A stretch of 64,000 bases of DNA, taken from contig CAWJLO010000009.1 of NCBI GenBank assembly GCA_963843685.1, forward strand, positions 47,269 through 111,268, read 5' to 3'. The position numbers and the translations under genes are program-made. Within the stretch, counting starts at the first letter, position 1, and each line of letters opens with the position of its first letter. Below, piece after piece: positions 35,348 through 45,171 of the stretch. Under the pieces are notes generated by a model that worked only from the letters and a program-made list of their open reading frames with translations, had not been told where the DNA came from and made no database searches. Origin of the DNA: DASQHL01 sp963843685. Its GTDB lineage: Bacteria > Chloroflexota > Dehalococcoidia > DSTF01 > JACRBR01.

Positions 35348-37109
35348 CTACTTCTTCACGTACCAGTTTTCCACGTCATACGACCCCGGCAGCGACGCGT
35401 CCAGCGTACCGTTCGGCACCACGCCGCCGACCTTCGAGCCGACGAGATACGGTTCCGCGTTCTGGTAGAGCGGTGCGATGCCACACAAGCTTCGTGACGA
35501 TCAGCGTCTCTACCTTCTGGTACGCCGCGATGCGCGCGTCGTCCGTGGTGGCCGCGGCCGCGTCCGCGTACGCAGCATCAACGTCAGGGTCTGAGCAGTT
35601 GTACTTGTTGTTGCCGCCGCCCGTGTTGAAGAGACCCACGAGCGGGTTCTCAATGTCCGGGTAGTCGAGCTGCCATCCGCCCGGGAAGAGCTGGAAGTTC
35701 TCGTCGTTGAACCGCTGCGAGCGCGTCTTCCCGTCGACGAACTCCGGGGTGACGGTGATGTTCAGGTTGTCCTTCCAGGCCTTCACCAGATAGTCCGCGA
35801 GGTTCCGGTTCGTCGGCGTGTCAGACAGGGTCATCGTCAGCGTCGGGAACCCGGCACCGTTCGCGTACCCCGCGTCCGACAGCGCCTTCTGCGCCGCGGT
35901 CACGTCGAACCCGATGATGCTGTCGAACGCATCATTCCCCTGGAAGCCCTTGAGCCCCTTCACGACCCAGTAGGTCGCCGGCTCGTACACGCCGTCAAAG
36001 ACTGCGTTCACGAGCTCTTCGCGATTGATCGCCCGCGAGAGCGCGAGCCGCACGTTGAAGTTCGCGAGCGTCGGGTCCTTCAGCTGCATCTCGACCGCCG
36101 TGATGCGGGCCGTCGGGTCGATGATCAGCTGATCCTTGAGCGACGAGTCGCCCTGTACGACGCTCACGTCCGTCGGCTGGATGCGCGTCATCTGCAACTC
36201 GCCCGTCTGGTACGCCTTGAGCGACGCAGACAGGTCGTCGATGAAGCGAATGGTGATCTTCTGGATCGTCGGCGTGGTGCCGGACCAGTTCGGGTTAGGC
36301 GTCAGGGTCACGTGATCCTTCGGCACCAACTCGGAGATCGTGTACGGGCCGTTGACCACGATGTTGGCGGGGTCCGTCCACTGATCTCCGTACTTGTCGA
36401 TGATGTCCTTCCTGGACGGGAAGGTCGCCCACAACGACCAGATCGTGGTGAACGTCTGGATCGGCTTGTTCAGCGTCACCTCGAGCGTCGTGTCGTCGAT
36501 CGCCTTTACGCCGAGTGCGTCGGTCAGGGCCTGCTTCTGTGTGGCGTCGGTGTTGTTGAAGAGGTCATCGCAGCCCTTCAACTCTCCGAGCCCCGCGCCC
36601 AGCACGTACTGGTATGGGCTCGCGACGTCCGGGTCGCACTCGCGCTGGATGCCATACACGAAGTCGGCCGCCGTGATTGGCTGGCCGTCCGACCACTTCA
36701 GGCCGCTCTTCAGCTTGATGGTGTAGACGCTGCCGTTCACCGTCGGCATGTCGGCCGCCATCGAAGGCACAACCTTCACGCCGCCGCTGCCGTCGTCCTG
36801 CAGGTCATACAGGCCGCGGAAGAGCATGCGCTCGACGGCGATGTCCTGCTCGAAGTTCGAGCGGTGCGGGTCGTAGAACTCCGGCTCGGCGCCGAAGCCG
36901 ACGGTGATGTTCTGATCGGACGCGGGGGCGGCATCGGACGGTCCACCTCCGGACGTCGTGGCCTCCGCCGTCGCGCCACCACCACCGCCCGCGGCGGCGG
37001 TCGCCGTCTTGTCACTGCTGCTGGTGCCGCTACTGCAGGCGACGGCCGCGACGAGTGTCAGCGAAGCCAGCGCGCTGAATAGCAGGAACCAGCGATTGCG
37101 TATCGTCAT
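35348..37109 (-). CDS. Extracellular solute-binding lipoprotein, family 5; C-terminal frameshift
   Basis: About 585 residues. The start has a lipoprotein signal (FLLFSALASLTLVAAVACSS) with the lipobox Cys at residue 25, then a Thr/Ser/Gly-rich linker. The family 5 fold shows VVPSMAADMPTVNGS, LKSGLKWSDGQPITAADF and ATYWVVKGLKGFQGND. The main frame loses similarity near 35490 (VWHRTALPERG). The neighbouring frame supplies the real end, LYQNAEPYLVGSKVGG to VENWYVKK, stopping at 35348. It binds peptides or related solutes for the two permeases that follow. Confidence 0.9.
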
Positions 37110-37524
37110 CTATCCCTCCTCGCAGCGAAGATCCCTCCATCTTCGCTTCCAACGTTCAGGGAATTGGGGGGGAAGGCCCCACGGCGGGTTGGGTCTCTGC
37201 GCACCTCCTTGCTTGCCCATCGCCAGGAAGCGACTCGATTCACCCGCGATCCTATCAGCGTTGTCAATATCCGGCAATTGAGGCGGGCGCCGCCGCCTCC
37301 TCTATCATCGATGCCCGGCTCCGCTTGCCACAGGGGGATCGACGGCGTTTTCTTACGATTTCACCAACACGTCATGCTGCCGGCGTGCGCTCGGGCGGCG
37401 CGTCGGGAGGCGATGCGCCTGAACGTTTGAGCCGCTATGCTGGGCTTCGCCTGAGCCTGACCCACATCGCTGGCTCCGGCCTTACCCATCGCATTCATCT
37501 ATAGCCCGGCGCCCGGAGGTAGTG
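37110..37524. other. Divergent intergenic region between the binding protein and ccr
   Basis: About 415 bases with no convincing gene. A perfect 8-bp inverted repeat with a 6-base loop (GCGAAGAT-CCCTCC-ATCTTCGC, 37125-37146) lies just upstream of the binding-protein start. It could be an operator or leader hairpin. TTGACA is present on the minus strand near 37262, without a good -10. Confidence 0.4.
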
Positions 37525-38778
37525 ATGAGCACGATGACCAAGGATCTGTACGACGTCGGGGACACACCCCCGCTCGGACACGTTCCGGCGAACATGTACG
37601 CCATGACGATTCGCCGCGAAAACTTCGGAGAGCCGAAGCAGGCCTTCCGCAAGGAGGTCGTCCCCACCCCGGCCATCGGCCCGCGAGAGGCGCTCGTCTA
37701 CGTAATGGCGGCCGGCATCAACTACAACAACGTCTGGGCCGCCCTCGGCATCCCCGTGGACGTCATCAAGGTCCACGCCCAGCAGGGCGACGACACCGGC
37801 TTCCACATCGGCGGCAGCGACGCCTCCGGCATCGTCTACGCGGTCGGCGACGAGGTCACGAACGTGAAGGTGGGCGACGAGGTCGTCATCCACTGCGGCT
37901 CGTGGGACCCGGAGGCGCCGGACGTGAAGGCGGCCGACGACCCCATGTTCGCGCAGTCGTTTCTCATCTGGGGCTACGAGACCAACTGGGGCAGCTTCGC
38001 CCAGTTCACGAAGGTGTGGGCCCACCAGTGCATGCCAAAGGCGCCGCGGCTCTCGTGGGAAGCCGCCGCCGCGCCGACGCTCGTCGGCTCAACGGCCTAC
38101 CGCATGCTCACGAACTGGACGCCGCACAACGTCCGGCCGAACGACGTCGTCCTTGTCTGGGGCGGAGCCGGCGGCCTCGGCACGATGGCCATCCAGCTCG
38201 TGCGCGCCTTCGGCGGCATCCCTATCGCCGTCGTCTCGAACGACGCCAAGGGCGAGTACTGCAAGAAGCTCGGCGCGCACGGCTACGTCAACCGCAAGCA
38301 GTTCAGCCACTGGGGCCGCATGCCGGACTGGACGGACGACGAGAAGTACGGCGAGTGGGTGCGCGGCGCACGCGCGTTCGGCAAGGCGGTGTGGGACGTG
38401 CTCGGCGAGCGCCGCAGCCCGCGGATCATCTTCGAGCATCCGGGCCAGGACACCGTGCCAACGTCGGTGTTCCTCGTCGACAACGGCGGCATGGTCGTCA
38501 TCTGCGCCGGCACCAGCGGCTTCAACGCCGACGTCGACCTGCGCTACCTCTGGATGCGCCAGAAGCGCCTGCAGGGCTCGCACTTCGCCAACGACGACCA
38601 GGCGTACGCCTTCAACCAGCTCGTCGTCGACGGCAAGATCGACCCCTGCCTCTCGCGCGTCTTCCCGTTCGAGGGCGTGGGCGACTGCCACCAGCTCATG
38701 CATGAGGGCAAGAACCCCGACGGCAACATGGCGATCCTCGTCGGCGCGCCGCGTGAGGGCATGACGGAGGTCCCGTAG
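37525..38778 (+). CDS. ccrA: Crotonyl-CoA carboxylase/reductase
   Basis: A 417-residue member of the MDR superfamily that reductively carboxylates crotonyl-CoA to ethylmalonyl-CoA with NADPH and CO2. Family features are RRENFGEPKQAF, AGINYNNVWAALG, SDASGIVYAVGDEV, the cofactor loop VWGGAGGLGTMAIQL, and RYLWMRQKRLQGSHFAN. The GSHFAN His is one of the residues reported to hold CO2 in this family. The ATG at 37525 follows a GGAGG box. The ethylmalonyl-CoA pathway or a polyketide/fatty-acid extender supply are both possible. Confidence 0.92.
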   Translation: MSTMTKDLYDVGDTPPLGHVPANMYAMTIRRENFGEPKQAFRKEVVPTPAIGPREALVYVMAAGINYNNVWAALGIPVDVIKVHAQQGDDTGFHIGGSDASGIVYAVGDEVTNVKVGDEVVIHCGSWDPEAPDVKAADDPMFAQSFLIWGYETNWGSFAQFTKVWAHQCMPKAPRLSWEAAAAPTLVGSTAYRMLTNWTPHNVRPNDVVLVWGGAGGLGTMAIQLVRAFGGIPIAVVSNDAKGEYCKKLGAHGYVNRKQFSHWGRMPDWTDDEKYGEWVRGARAFGKAVWDVLGERRSPRIIFEHPGQDTVPTSVFLVDNGGMVVICAGTSGFNADVDLRYLWMRQKRLQGSHFANDDQAYAFNQLVVDGKIDPCLSRVFPFEGVGDCHQLMHEGKNPDGNMAILVGAPREGMTEVP

Positions 38779-38836
38779 CAGCGCCCTTCGCGCGATTGCC
38801 CGCACGAGCGCTCGCGCCGTACGATGGCGCGGGCTG

Positions 38837-39760
38837 ATGACGACCTGTCTGCTGATCCGCAACCCGGCGTCGCGCCATAGCATCCCGACCGAGCGCCTGG
38901 ACGCCGTCCTCGCGCGCGCCCGCGACGCCGGCTGGCAGATCGACCACGTGTCCACGGAGCGCAACGGCCAGGCGACGGAGATCGCACGCGATGCAGCCGC
39001 TCGCGGCGCCGACGTGATCGTCGTCCACGGCGGGGACGGCACGCTCAACGAGACCATCAACGGCATCGCCGGCACCAGCACCGCGCTCGCCGTCATGTCC
39101 GCCGGCACCGCCAACGTCTGGGCGCACGAGACGCACACGCCCCGCGACCCGGTCGCCGCCATCGATGCCATCGTGCGCGGCGAGCGGCGACGCATCGACC
39201 TCGGGCGTGCCGGCGAACGGTACTTCCTGCTCATGGCCGGCATCGGCCTGGACGCGACGATCGTCCCGCGCGTGTCGCCGATGCTGAAGCGGCGGCTCGG
39301 CGCGACGGCGTACGTCATCGCGGGCGCCATCACGGCGTTTCGCACCAAACCGTGGCGCGTGTCCGTGCGCATCGATGGAGAGGCACGCCAGTGCTGGCTC
39401 TACTGGATGCTGGTGAGCAACACGCGCTCCTACGGCGGGCTCGCCGACATCATGTATCGCGCGAAGGCCGACGATGGACTGCTCGACGTGGGCATCATGC
39501 ACCGCGGGGGCCTGCACCTCGTCGCGGACGGAGCGCGCATCCCGTTCCACGGGCACGACCGCTCGCCGAACGTCGACTTCATGAGGGCGCGGGTTGTGGA
39601 CGTTGATACGCCGGGCATCCCCGTCCAGATCGACGGGGAACTCGCGGGGCACACGCCGATGCGCTTCGAGGTGGCGCCGCGCGCGCTGACGGTGATCGTC
39701 CCGGCCGGCCTGCGGTCGCCGCTGTTCAGCGACGTCCGGTCGGGCGCGGCGGTGATCTGA
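38837..39760 (+). CDS. Diacylglycerol/lipid kinase family protein
   Basis: A 307-residue DagK/YegS-like lipid kinase. The N-terminal LLIRNPASRHS, the nucleotide-binding VVHGGDGTLNETINGIAG and the middle GIGLDATIV are typical. Lipid kinases of this type phosphorylate diacylglycerol or similar membrane lipids at the cytoplasmic face. A TACGAT box lies 11 bases before the ATG. Exact substrate unknown. Confidence 0.9.
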   Translation: MTTCLLIRNPASRHSIPTERLDAVLARARDAGWQIDHVSTERNGQATEIARDAAARGADVIVVHGGDGTLNETINGIAGTSTALAVMSAGTANVWAHETHTPRDPVAAIDAIVRGERRRIDLGRAGERYFLLMAGIGLDATIVPRVSPMLKRRLGATAYVIAGAITAFRTKPWRVSVRIDGEARQCWLYWMLVSNTRSYGGLADIMYRAKADDGLLDVGIMHRGGLHLVADGARIPFHGHDRSPNVDFMRARVVDVDTPGIPVQIDGELAGHTPMRFEVAPRALTVIVPAGLRSPLFSDVRSGAAVI

Positions 39761-39778
39761 CGAATAGTGGTGCCGGTG

Positions 39779-39919
39779 TTAGGCGGCGAGCTGCTCGTCG
39801 GACTGCTGCGGCTCGGGCTGGACCCACGGCTCGATCGTCTCGGTGCCGCCGCTCACGAGCTTCTTCACGCCCCACGCGGCCGCGGCGATGCCAAGCAACA
39901 GCACGATCTTCTTCTTCAA
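39779..39919 (-). CDS. 46-residue membrane-anchored small protein, DLW-39-like
   Basis: A TTG at 39919 behind a GGAGG box (6-base spacing) opens a 46-residue frame: a short Lys-rich start (KKKIVLLLGIAAAAWGV), one membrane helix, then IEPWVQPEPQQSDEQ. Size, layout and the acidic Trp-containing tail resemble actinobacterial DLW-39 proteins, whose role is unknown. It is too short for ordinary gene calling and lies between two larger plus-strand genes. Confidence 0.55.
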   Translation of the reverse strand: MKKKIVLLLGIAAAAWGVKKLVSGGTETIEPWVQPEPQQSDEQLAA

Positions 39920-40120
39920 GGGATGCCTCCATTCGACCGGACGCCGTCTTCCTCAGGTGTCCGATCCAGCCTAGGGAAGCGGGCTGCGCTCGCCTACGAG
40001 GTGAAACCCTGAAACAACCGGCCGGACGCGCGTAATCGCGCAGCCTTTGCGACAATCCCCGTCTCGCGTCTCGCTTCCCGCCTCCTGTCCGTGCCTCTCG
40101 CCTCCGGCCTCCATCCGCCG

Positions 40121-40126
40121 TACCAT
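40121..40126 (+). promoter_or_regulatory. -10-like box (TACCAT) 6 nt before a start codon
   Basis: TACCAT ends 6 bases before the ATG at 40133 with no ribosome-binding site between, as expected for a leaderless transcript. Confidence 0.45.
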
Positions 40127-40132
40127 CGCCTC

Positions 40133-41420
40133 ATGCCGCCCGACACGATCCGCCTCCCCGAGCAGCAGGTCCCCGTCGTCGCCTCCTGCGACGTGCTCGT
40201 CGTCGGCGGCGGCGCGGCCGGCATGTCGGCGGCCATCGCGGCGGCGAGGCAGGGCGCCGACGTCATCCTCGTCGAGCGCTACGGCTATCTCGGCGGGCTC
40301 GCGTCCGGCGGCCTGATCGTGCTGCTGCTCACGCTCGACGACGGCGACGGTCACCAGGTGATCGCCGGCCAGTGCCAGGAGCTCGTCGAGCGGCTGCGGG
40401 CGCGCGACGCCTGCTTCTACCCCTCGAAAGACGAGTGGGGCAGCTACGACGAGGCGCTCGTCGAGAAGTACCGACGGTGGGGCCTCGTCTGGGGCTCCGG
40501 CCCGCACCGCGTCCGCTACTCCGTCGCCTACGACCCCGAGGAGTTCAAGTTCGTCGCCAACACCTGGCTCGCCGAGACGAAGGTGCGCCTGATGTACCAC
40601 CGCTGGGCGACGGACGTCGTGATCGACGGCGGACGGATCACCCACGTCGTCTTCTCGTCGAAGGCCGGGCGCGAGGCCGTGCGCGCGTCGTACGTCATCG
40701 ACGCCACCGGCGACGGCGACGTGTTCACGATGGCCGGCGAGTCGTACGAGAAAGAGGAGATCCACCCCTGGCTGTGGTTCCGCATGTCGGGCGTGCGCGA
40801 CGTCGACGCGGCGCAGTCGGCGCGCGGCGGCTTCTTCTTCCGCACCGTCATGCCCGGGCAGGTGCTGATGCCGTGGGGCGCGGCCGAGCGCATCGCCCGC
40901 CGCATCGACGCGACGAATCCGGACGACCTCACGTTCGCCGAGGTGGAGTGCCGGCGCATGGTGATGGAGGAGGTGGAGCGCCTGCGCCGCGACGTCCCCG
41001 GCTTCGAGGAGGCGTACCTCACCGACGTCGCGCTCACGCTCGGCGTCACGGAGTCACGCCGCCTCAACGGCGCCTACACGCTGGCCCGCGACGACATGGG
41101 CACGATCTTCGACGACACGATCGCGACGACGGGCCACTGGACGAAATACGGCGCGCTCTACCACATCCCGTACCGCAGCCTGCTGCCGCAACGCACGGGC
41201 AACCTGCTCGTCGCCGGCCGCTGCATCAGCGTCGACCATCGCACGCACCACGCCACGAAGGAGATCCCGCCCGCCTTCGCCACCGGCGAGGCCGCCGGCA
41301 TCGCCGCCACGCTCGCGCTGCGCGCGTCGTCGGCGTGCGCGGGACGTCGACGTGCCGTCGCTGCAGCGCGCCCTGCGGGCGGCGGGCGCGTGGTTGCCGG
41401 ACGCTCCAGGCGCTACCTAA
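40133..41420 (+). CDS. FAD-dependent oxidoreductase; frameshift in last 30 codons
   Basis: About 430 residues of an FAD_oxidored-type flavoprotein. It has the dinucleotide loop LVVGGGAAGMSAAIAAARQG, then VERYGYLGGLASGG, ASYVIDATGDGDVF and LLVAGRCISVDHRTHHATKEIP. The open frame runs on as unrelated Arg-rich sequence after about 41330. Shifting one base restores DVDVPSLQRALRAAGAWLP and a stop at 41418-41420, directly before the convergent MDMPI-like gene. The substrate is unknown. Confidence 0.85.
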
Positions 41421-41421
41421 T

Positions 41422-41895
41422 TCACTGCCGAGAAGGCCACCCCCGCAACTCCCCCACGTGCCCGACGTCGTGCGCGCTCAGCTCCGCCAGCAACTCCCCC
41501 AGCACCACCCGCCGCCCCGCGTGCGACACCTCACGCGTGAGCGCGTCCGCCGACAACGCACGCATCAACTCCGCCATACGACCGCGCACCGCCATCATCT
41601 CCTCGATGATCTCCTCCACCCTCGCGTCCGCGTGCGACGCCACAAGCGGCGTGTTCAGGTCCTCCAGGTGGCGCGCCGCCGGCTCGCGGCCCTCGATCAC
41701 GGCGCGCAGCGTCTCCATCCGCACGCCGTAGCCCGTCGCCAGGTGCACCAGCAGCTCCCGGTTCGACCAGTCGCCGCACGCGCTGGGCCGCTCCCACGCC
41801 GCCGCATCCAGCGCCCGCGCCGCCGCCACCAGCTCCGCCGTCACGCGATCCCACGCCGCCACGGCGGCCGCAAGCGCATCGTCGATGCCGCTCAC
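41422..41895 (-). CDS. Maleylpyruvate isomerase N-terminal/DinB-like protein
   Basis: A 157-residue MDMPI_N/TIGR03083-type protein: WERPSACGDWSNRELLVHLATG with the conserved Trp and His, and a C-terminal VLGELLAELSAHDVGHVGEL with further His ligands. The family often binds metal and a thiol cofactor. A related, frameshifted gene follows upstream, overlapping this start by 4 bases. Confidence 0.82.
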   Translation of the reverse strand: MSGIDDALAAAVAAWDRVTAELVAAARALDAAAWERPSACGDWSNRELLVHLATGYGVRMETLRAVIEGREPAARHLEDLNTPLVASHADARVEEIIEEMMAVRGRMAELMRALSADALTREVSHAGRRVVLGELLAELSAHDVGHVGELRGWPSRQ

Positions 41896-42724
41896 GCCAG
41901 CACCGCCACCGTCCGCAGCACCTGCTCGCCGAGCGCCGTGTCGCCCTCAATCTGCGCCGCTCGCCGCGCGTCCTCGAACGCGATGCCCTTCGTGTACACG
42001 CGCCACGCGATCTCCTGCGGCAGCGTCACCGCCGCCGACGGCGCCAGATCCACGCCCGCGAAGAGCCCCCAGCCTCCCCCCGACCGCACCAGCGACCACT
42101 CCCCGTCCGCCTCGCCAGTAACGACCAGCCGCACGTGCGTCCCCTCCGCGGCCGCCACCTCGCGGAACGCGTGCGGCAGCGCCCGCGCGTAGCAGTCCAG
42201 CACCGGGAAGAACATGCGGCGCGTCCCCAGCATCGGCGCGGCGACGGCGTCGCGGATCTGCGCCTGGTGCGCCCACATCTCCGTGTACTCCCGGGCGACG
42301 TCCATCCAGACGGGCTGACGGCTGCGGGCCCGCCCAGTCCACCGGCCCGCCGATCGCGTCGAGATCCAGCGACGCGAAGTGCGCGTGCAGCCGCTCGCCG
42401 GAGAAGCGCAGCAGCTCGACGAGCTGGCGCGGGCTCGCTCGCCGCATCGCCGCCACCCACGCCTCGTTCTGCGCGTTGATCGCTGTCGACCAGCGCCTCG
42501 TACGACGGCGCATCGATCCATGACGCCGTGTAACCGTCGCGCCCGCGCGCCACGACGCCGAGGTCATCGCCGAGCAGGTGCGCCGCCAAGTCCTTCACCG
42601 ACCAGCCGGCGCAGGCCGTCGGCGCCGCCCACTGCTCGCGCGTCAGCGACTCCAGCAGCGCCAGCAGCGCCGCGGCGCTCCTCCGGAAAGAGGTCGACGG
42701 TATCGATGCGCCGAGCGGTTGCAT
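41892..42724 (-). pseudogene. Second MDMPI_N-type protein, broken by several frameshifts
   Basis: The segments lie in successive frames: LALLESLTREQWAAPTACAGW and DLAAHLLGDDLGVVARGRDG near the start, then QNEAWVAAMRRASPRQLVEL, then a long C-terminal run (WMDVAREYTEMWAHQAQIRD to TALGEQVLRTVAVLA). At least three indels separate them. The Trp/His pattern matches the maleylpyruvate isomerase family. The start may lie slightly further upstream. Confidence 0.65.
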
Positions 42725-43029
42725 GCGGCGAGCGTAGCAGACGCGCCGCCCATCGCAGTGACATGAAACGCTTGGAGATCACGCCGTCCGCGTGCCAGGA
42801 TCACGCCATGTTCCACGACTGCGTCCATCACCTCCCGGCACGCCGCGGCGACACCGGGGGCCGGGCTAACCGAAGCGTCAACGCGGACTTCGTGCGGCGA
42901 TCATCTGTACGACCGGCGCCCGTCAGCGCTCGCGCCGATGCTGTGTGCCCGGCCACATCGATGAGGTCGATGCGTCTTCCGGCTCACAGGCTGGCGGCTG
43001 ACTCGCGGACTGCTGACTGGCTTCTCTCG

Positions 43030-44151
43030 CTACCGCTCGGCGATCGGCACGTAGCGCAGGTGCCGCGGTCCTGTGTACTCCAGCAGCGGCCGGATCAGCA
43101 CGTTGTCGTCGAACTGCTCCAGCACGTGCGACACCCAGCCCGGCATCCGGCCGACGGCGAACATCGGGATGAACTGCTCCTCCGGAATGCCCAGCAGCGA
43201 GTACACCGCGCCTGCGTAGAAGTCCACGTTCGGGTAGATCCCCTTCGGCCGGTACGGCTCCATCGCCTTCTCGACCTCCTGCAGGATCTGGAACCAGCGG
43301 TCATTCCCCATCTGGTGCCCCAGATCGCGCGCGACGTCCCGCAGTTCGTGCGCGCGTGGGTCCTCCGTCTTGTAGACGCGGTGCCCGAAGCCCATCACCT
43401 TCTCGCCGGCCTCGATCTTGTCCTTGATGTAGTCGATGGCCCGCTGCGGGTCGCCGATCTCCTCGACCGTCTTCTGTACCGCCTCGGCGGCGCCGCCGTG
43501 CAGCGGCCCCTTCAGCGTGGCGATCGCCGCCACGATGGCCGAGCCGAGGTCGGCTGCCGTCCCGGCGGCAACGCGCGCGGCGAAGGTCGATGCGTTGGAG
43601 CTGTGCTCGGCGTGGAGCACGAAGTCCAGGTCGATGATGTCCGCGTGCTCGGGCTCCGGCTCCTTGCCGAACATCATGTACAGGAAGTTCGCCGCGTGCG
43701 TCAGATCCTCGCGCGGCCCCACCGGCTCCAGCCCGTTCCGCATCCGGTGCATCGCCGCCACGATCGTCGCCACCTGCGAGATCAGCTTGATCCCCGCCGG
43801 CAGCCCGTTCTCGCGCGTCGCCTCGTGGCCGTGCTCGTCAAGCGCCACCGCCGCCGACACCGCCGTGCGCAGCACGTCCATCGGATGCGCCGCCTTCACC
43901 TGCTCGATGACGCGCAGCACCGGCTCGGAGATCGCCCGGTTCCCCTTCAGCTCGCGGTCGAACGCCGCCAGCTGCGGCTTGTCCGGCAGGGCGCCGTACA
44001 GCAGCAGGTAGCACACCTCCTCAAATCGCGCGTGCTGCGCGAGATCATGGATGTTGTACCCGCGATAGACGAGCTTCCCGGCGTCGCCATCGATCAGCGC
44101 GATGCGCGTCTCGTCCAGCACCACGCCCTTCAGTCCCGTGCCGCTGCTCAT
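43030..44151 (-). CDS. gltA: Citrate synthase (or 2-methylcitrate synthase)
   Basis: A 373-residue type II-like citrate synthase that condenses oxaloacetate with acetyl-CoA. Visible are LVYRGYNIHDLAQHA, the catalytic His and neighbouring residues in LHAEHSSNASTFAARV, LHGGAAEAVQK and MGFGHRVYKTEDPRA. The ATG at 44151 has a GGAGG box and is preferred over the ATG at 44184. A methylcitrate synthase cannot be excluded; no prp genes are near. Confidence 0.93.
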   Translation of the reverse strand: MSSGTGLKGVVLDETRIALIDGDAGKLVYRGYNIHDLAQHARFEEVCYLLLYGALPDKPQLAAFDRELKGNRAISEPVLRVIEQVKAAHPMDVLRTAVSAAVALDEHGHEATRENGLPAGIKLISQVATIVAAMHRMRNGLEPVGPREDLTHAANFLYMMFGKEPEPEHADIIDLDFVLHAEHSSNASTFAARVAAGTAADLGSAIVAAIATLKGPLHGGAAEAVQKTVEEIGDPQRAIDYIKDKIEAGEKVMGFGHRVYKTEDPRAHELRDVARDLGHQMGNDRWFQILQEVEKAMEPYRPKGIYPNVDFYAGAVYSLLGIPEEQFIPMFAVGRMPGWVSHVLEQFDDNVLIRPLLEYTGPRHLRYVPIAER

Positions 44152-44623
44152 AGGGTGGCCTCCTGCAAGCTGATGCGGCGCCACTCCCCGGAGGGGCCCG
44201 CCGCTGTCATTGGAGTATTCAGATAGTCAATCCGTGTCATAGGGCATGTTTATGGTATCACGCCGTGCTCCGACCTCAACCCGCACGCCATGAACATCCT
44301 GTTAAAGCGCGCGATCCAGGCGCAACCGAATCTGCACGACTTCATGCGGCCGCCACATTGCAAAGGCGAGGGCGCGCTGATACCATGCTGCCTGCGTGTC
44401 GAAGGACCGCGACAAACAGACGTACGGCCACAGCGCTCGAACTGAGCGAGTTGTCCCAGGGCCTGGCTGGCAGAGATCGCAATGGGAGCGGTTCTGCCGG
44501 GGGCCTTTTGCATTGTCAGGTGGGAAAGGTATGGACGGCGGTAAACAGACAGGCTTCACGTAGCTGCCGGGATTTCGTCCCGGGCATTCCACTCCGCCGC
44601 GGCGGGGGAGAAAGGACACGAGA
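44152..44623. promoter_or_regulatory. Divergent intergenic region with the speH promoter and a long leader
   Basis: About 470 bases with no gene seen. For speH, TTGCAA (44358-44363) and TACCAT (44381-44386) are separated by 17 bases. The predicted leader is about 230 nt long and contains hairpins, for example CCGGGA-TTTCG-TCCCGG near 44567-44583 and a CCGCCGCGGCGG palindrome at 44594. It ends in an AAAGGA box. A leader this long contrasts with the short leaders elsewhere. Confidence 0.5.
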
Positions 44624-45037
44624 ATGCACGTAACGATCGACGGGTTCGGCGGAAACCCCACGCAGCTCTCCAACGTTGAGCTGGTCCGCAACCTTCTCGA
44701 CCGCTATCCGGACGAAATCGGAATGACCAAGATCTCGGAGCCGCACGTCTTCGAGTACCGTGGAGCGAAGGCGGACGACTGGGGTGTGTCGGGGTTCGTC
44801 CTCATCGCCGAGAGCCACATCGCCATCCACACGTTTCCCGAGCACCAGCAGGTCTGGGTAGACGTCTTCAGCTGCAAGGGATTCGACGAGATCCCGGCGA
44901 TCGACCGGATCGTCGATGCGTTCACGCTCAGCAGCACGCGCATCAACAAGCTGGAGCGTGGCCTGGAGTATCCGCACGACGTCGGGGCGAGCATCCCGCT
45001 CAACCGCAGCGAGCGCCGGGAAGTGACGCCCGTCTAA
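44624..45037 (+). CDS. speH: S-adenosylmethionine decarboxylase proenzyme
   Basis: A 137-residue class 1B AdoMet decarboxylase of the polyamine pathway. The self-cleavage site is Glu-Ser in LIAESHIAIHTFPE (near residue 64), where the Ser becomes the pyruvoyl cofactor. WVDVFSCKGFD carries the conserved Cys. The downstream kinase gene has its own start region. No spermidine synthase gene is in the window. Confidence 0.93.
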   Translation: MHVTIDGFGGNPTQLSNVELVRNLLDRYPDEIGMTKISEPHVFEYRGAKADDWGVSGFVLIAESHIAIHTFPEHQQVWVDVFSCKGFDEIPAIDRIVDAFTLSSTRINKLERGLEYPHDVGASIPLNRSERREVTPV

Positions 45038-45171
45038 GGCACTACCCAACCGTTTTCGAACGCAGCGGGCGCTTGGTGACAGGCGCCCGTTGTCGCGACG
45101 GTGCCGGACGGCACGTAACGGCGAACCAACCGCAGGCTACAATGTCCGCATCGGTGGCGGAGGCGAACGGA

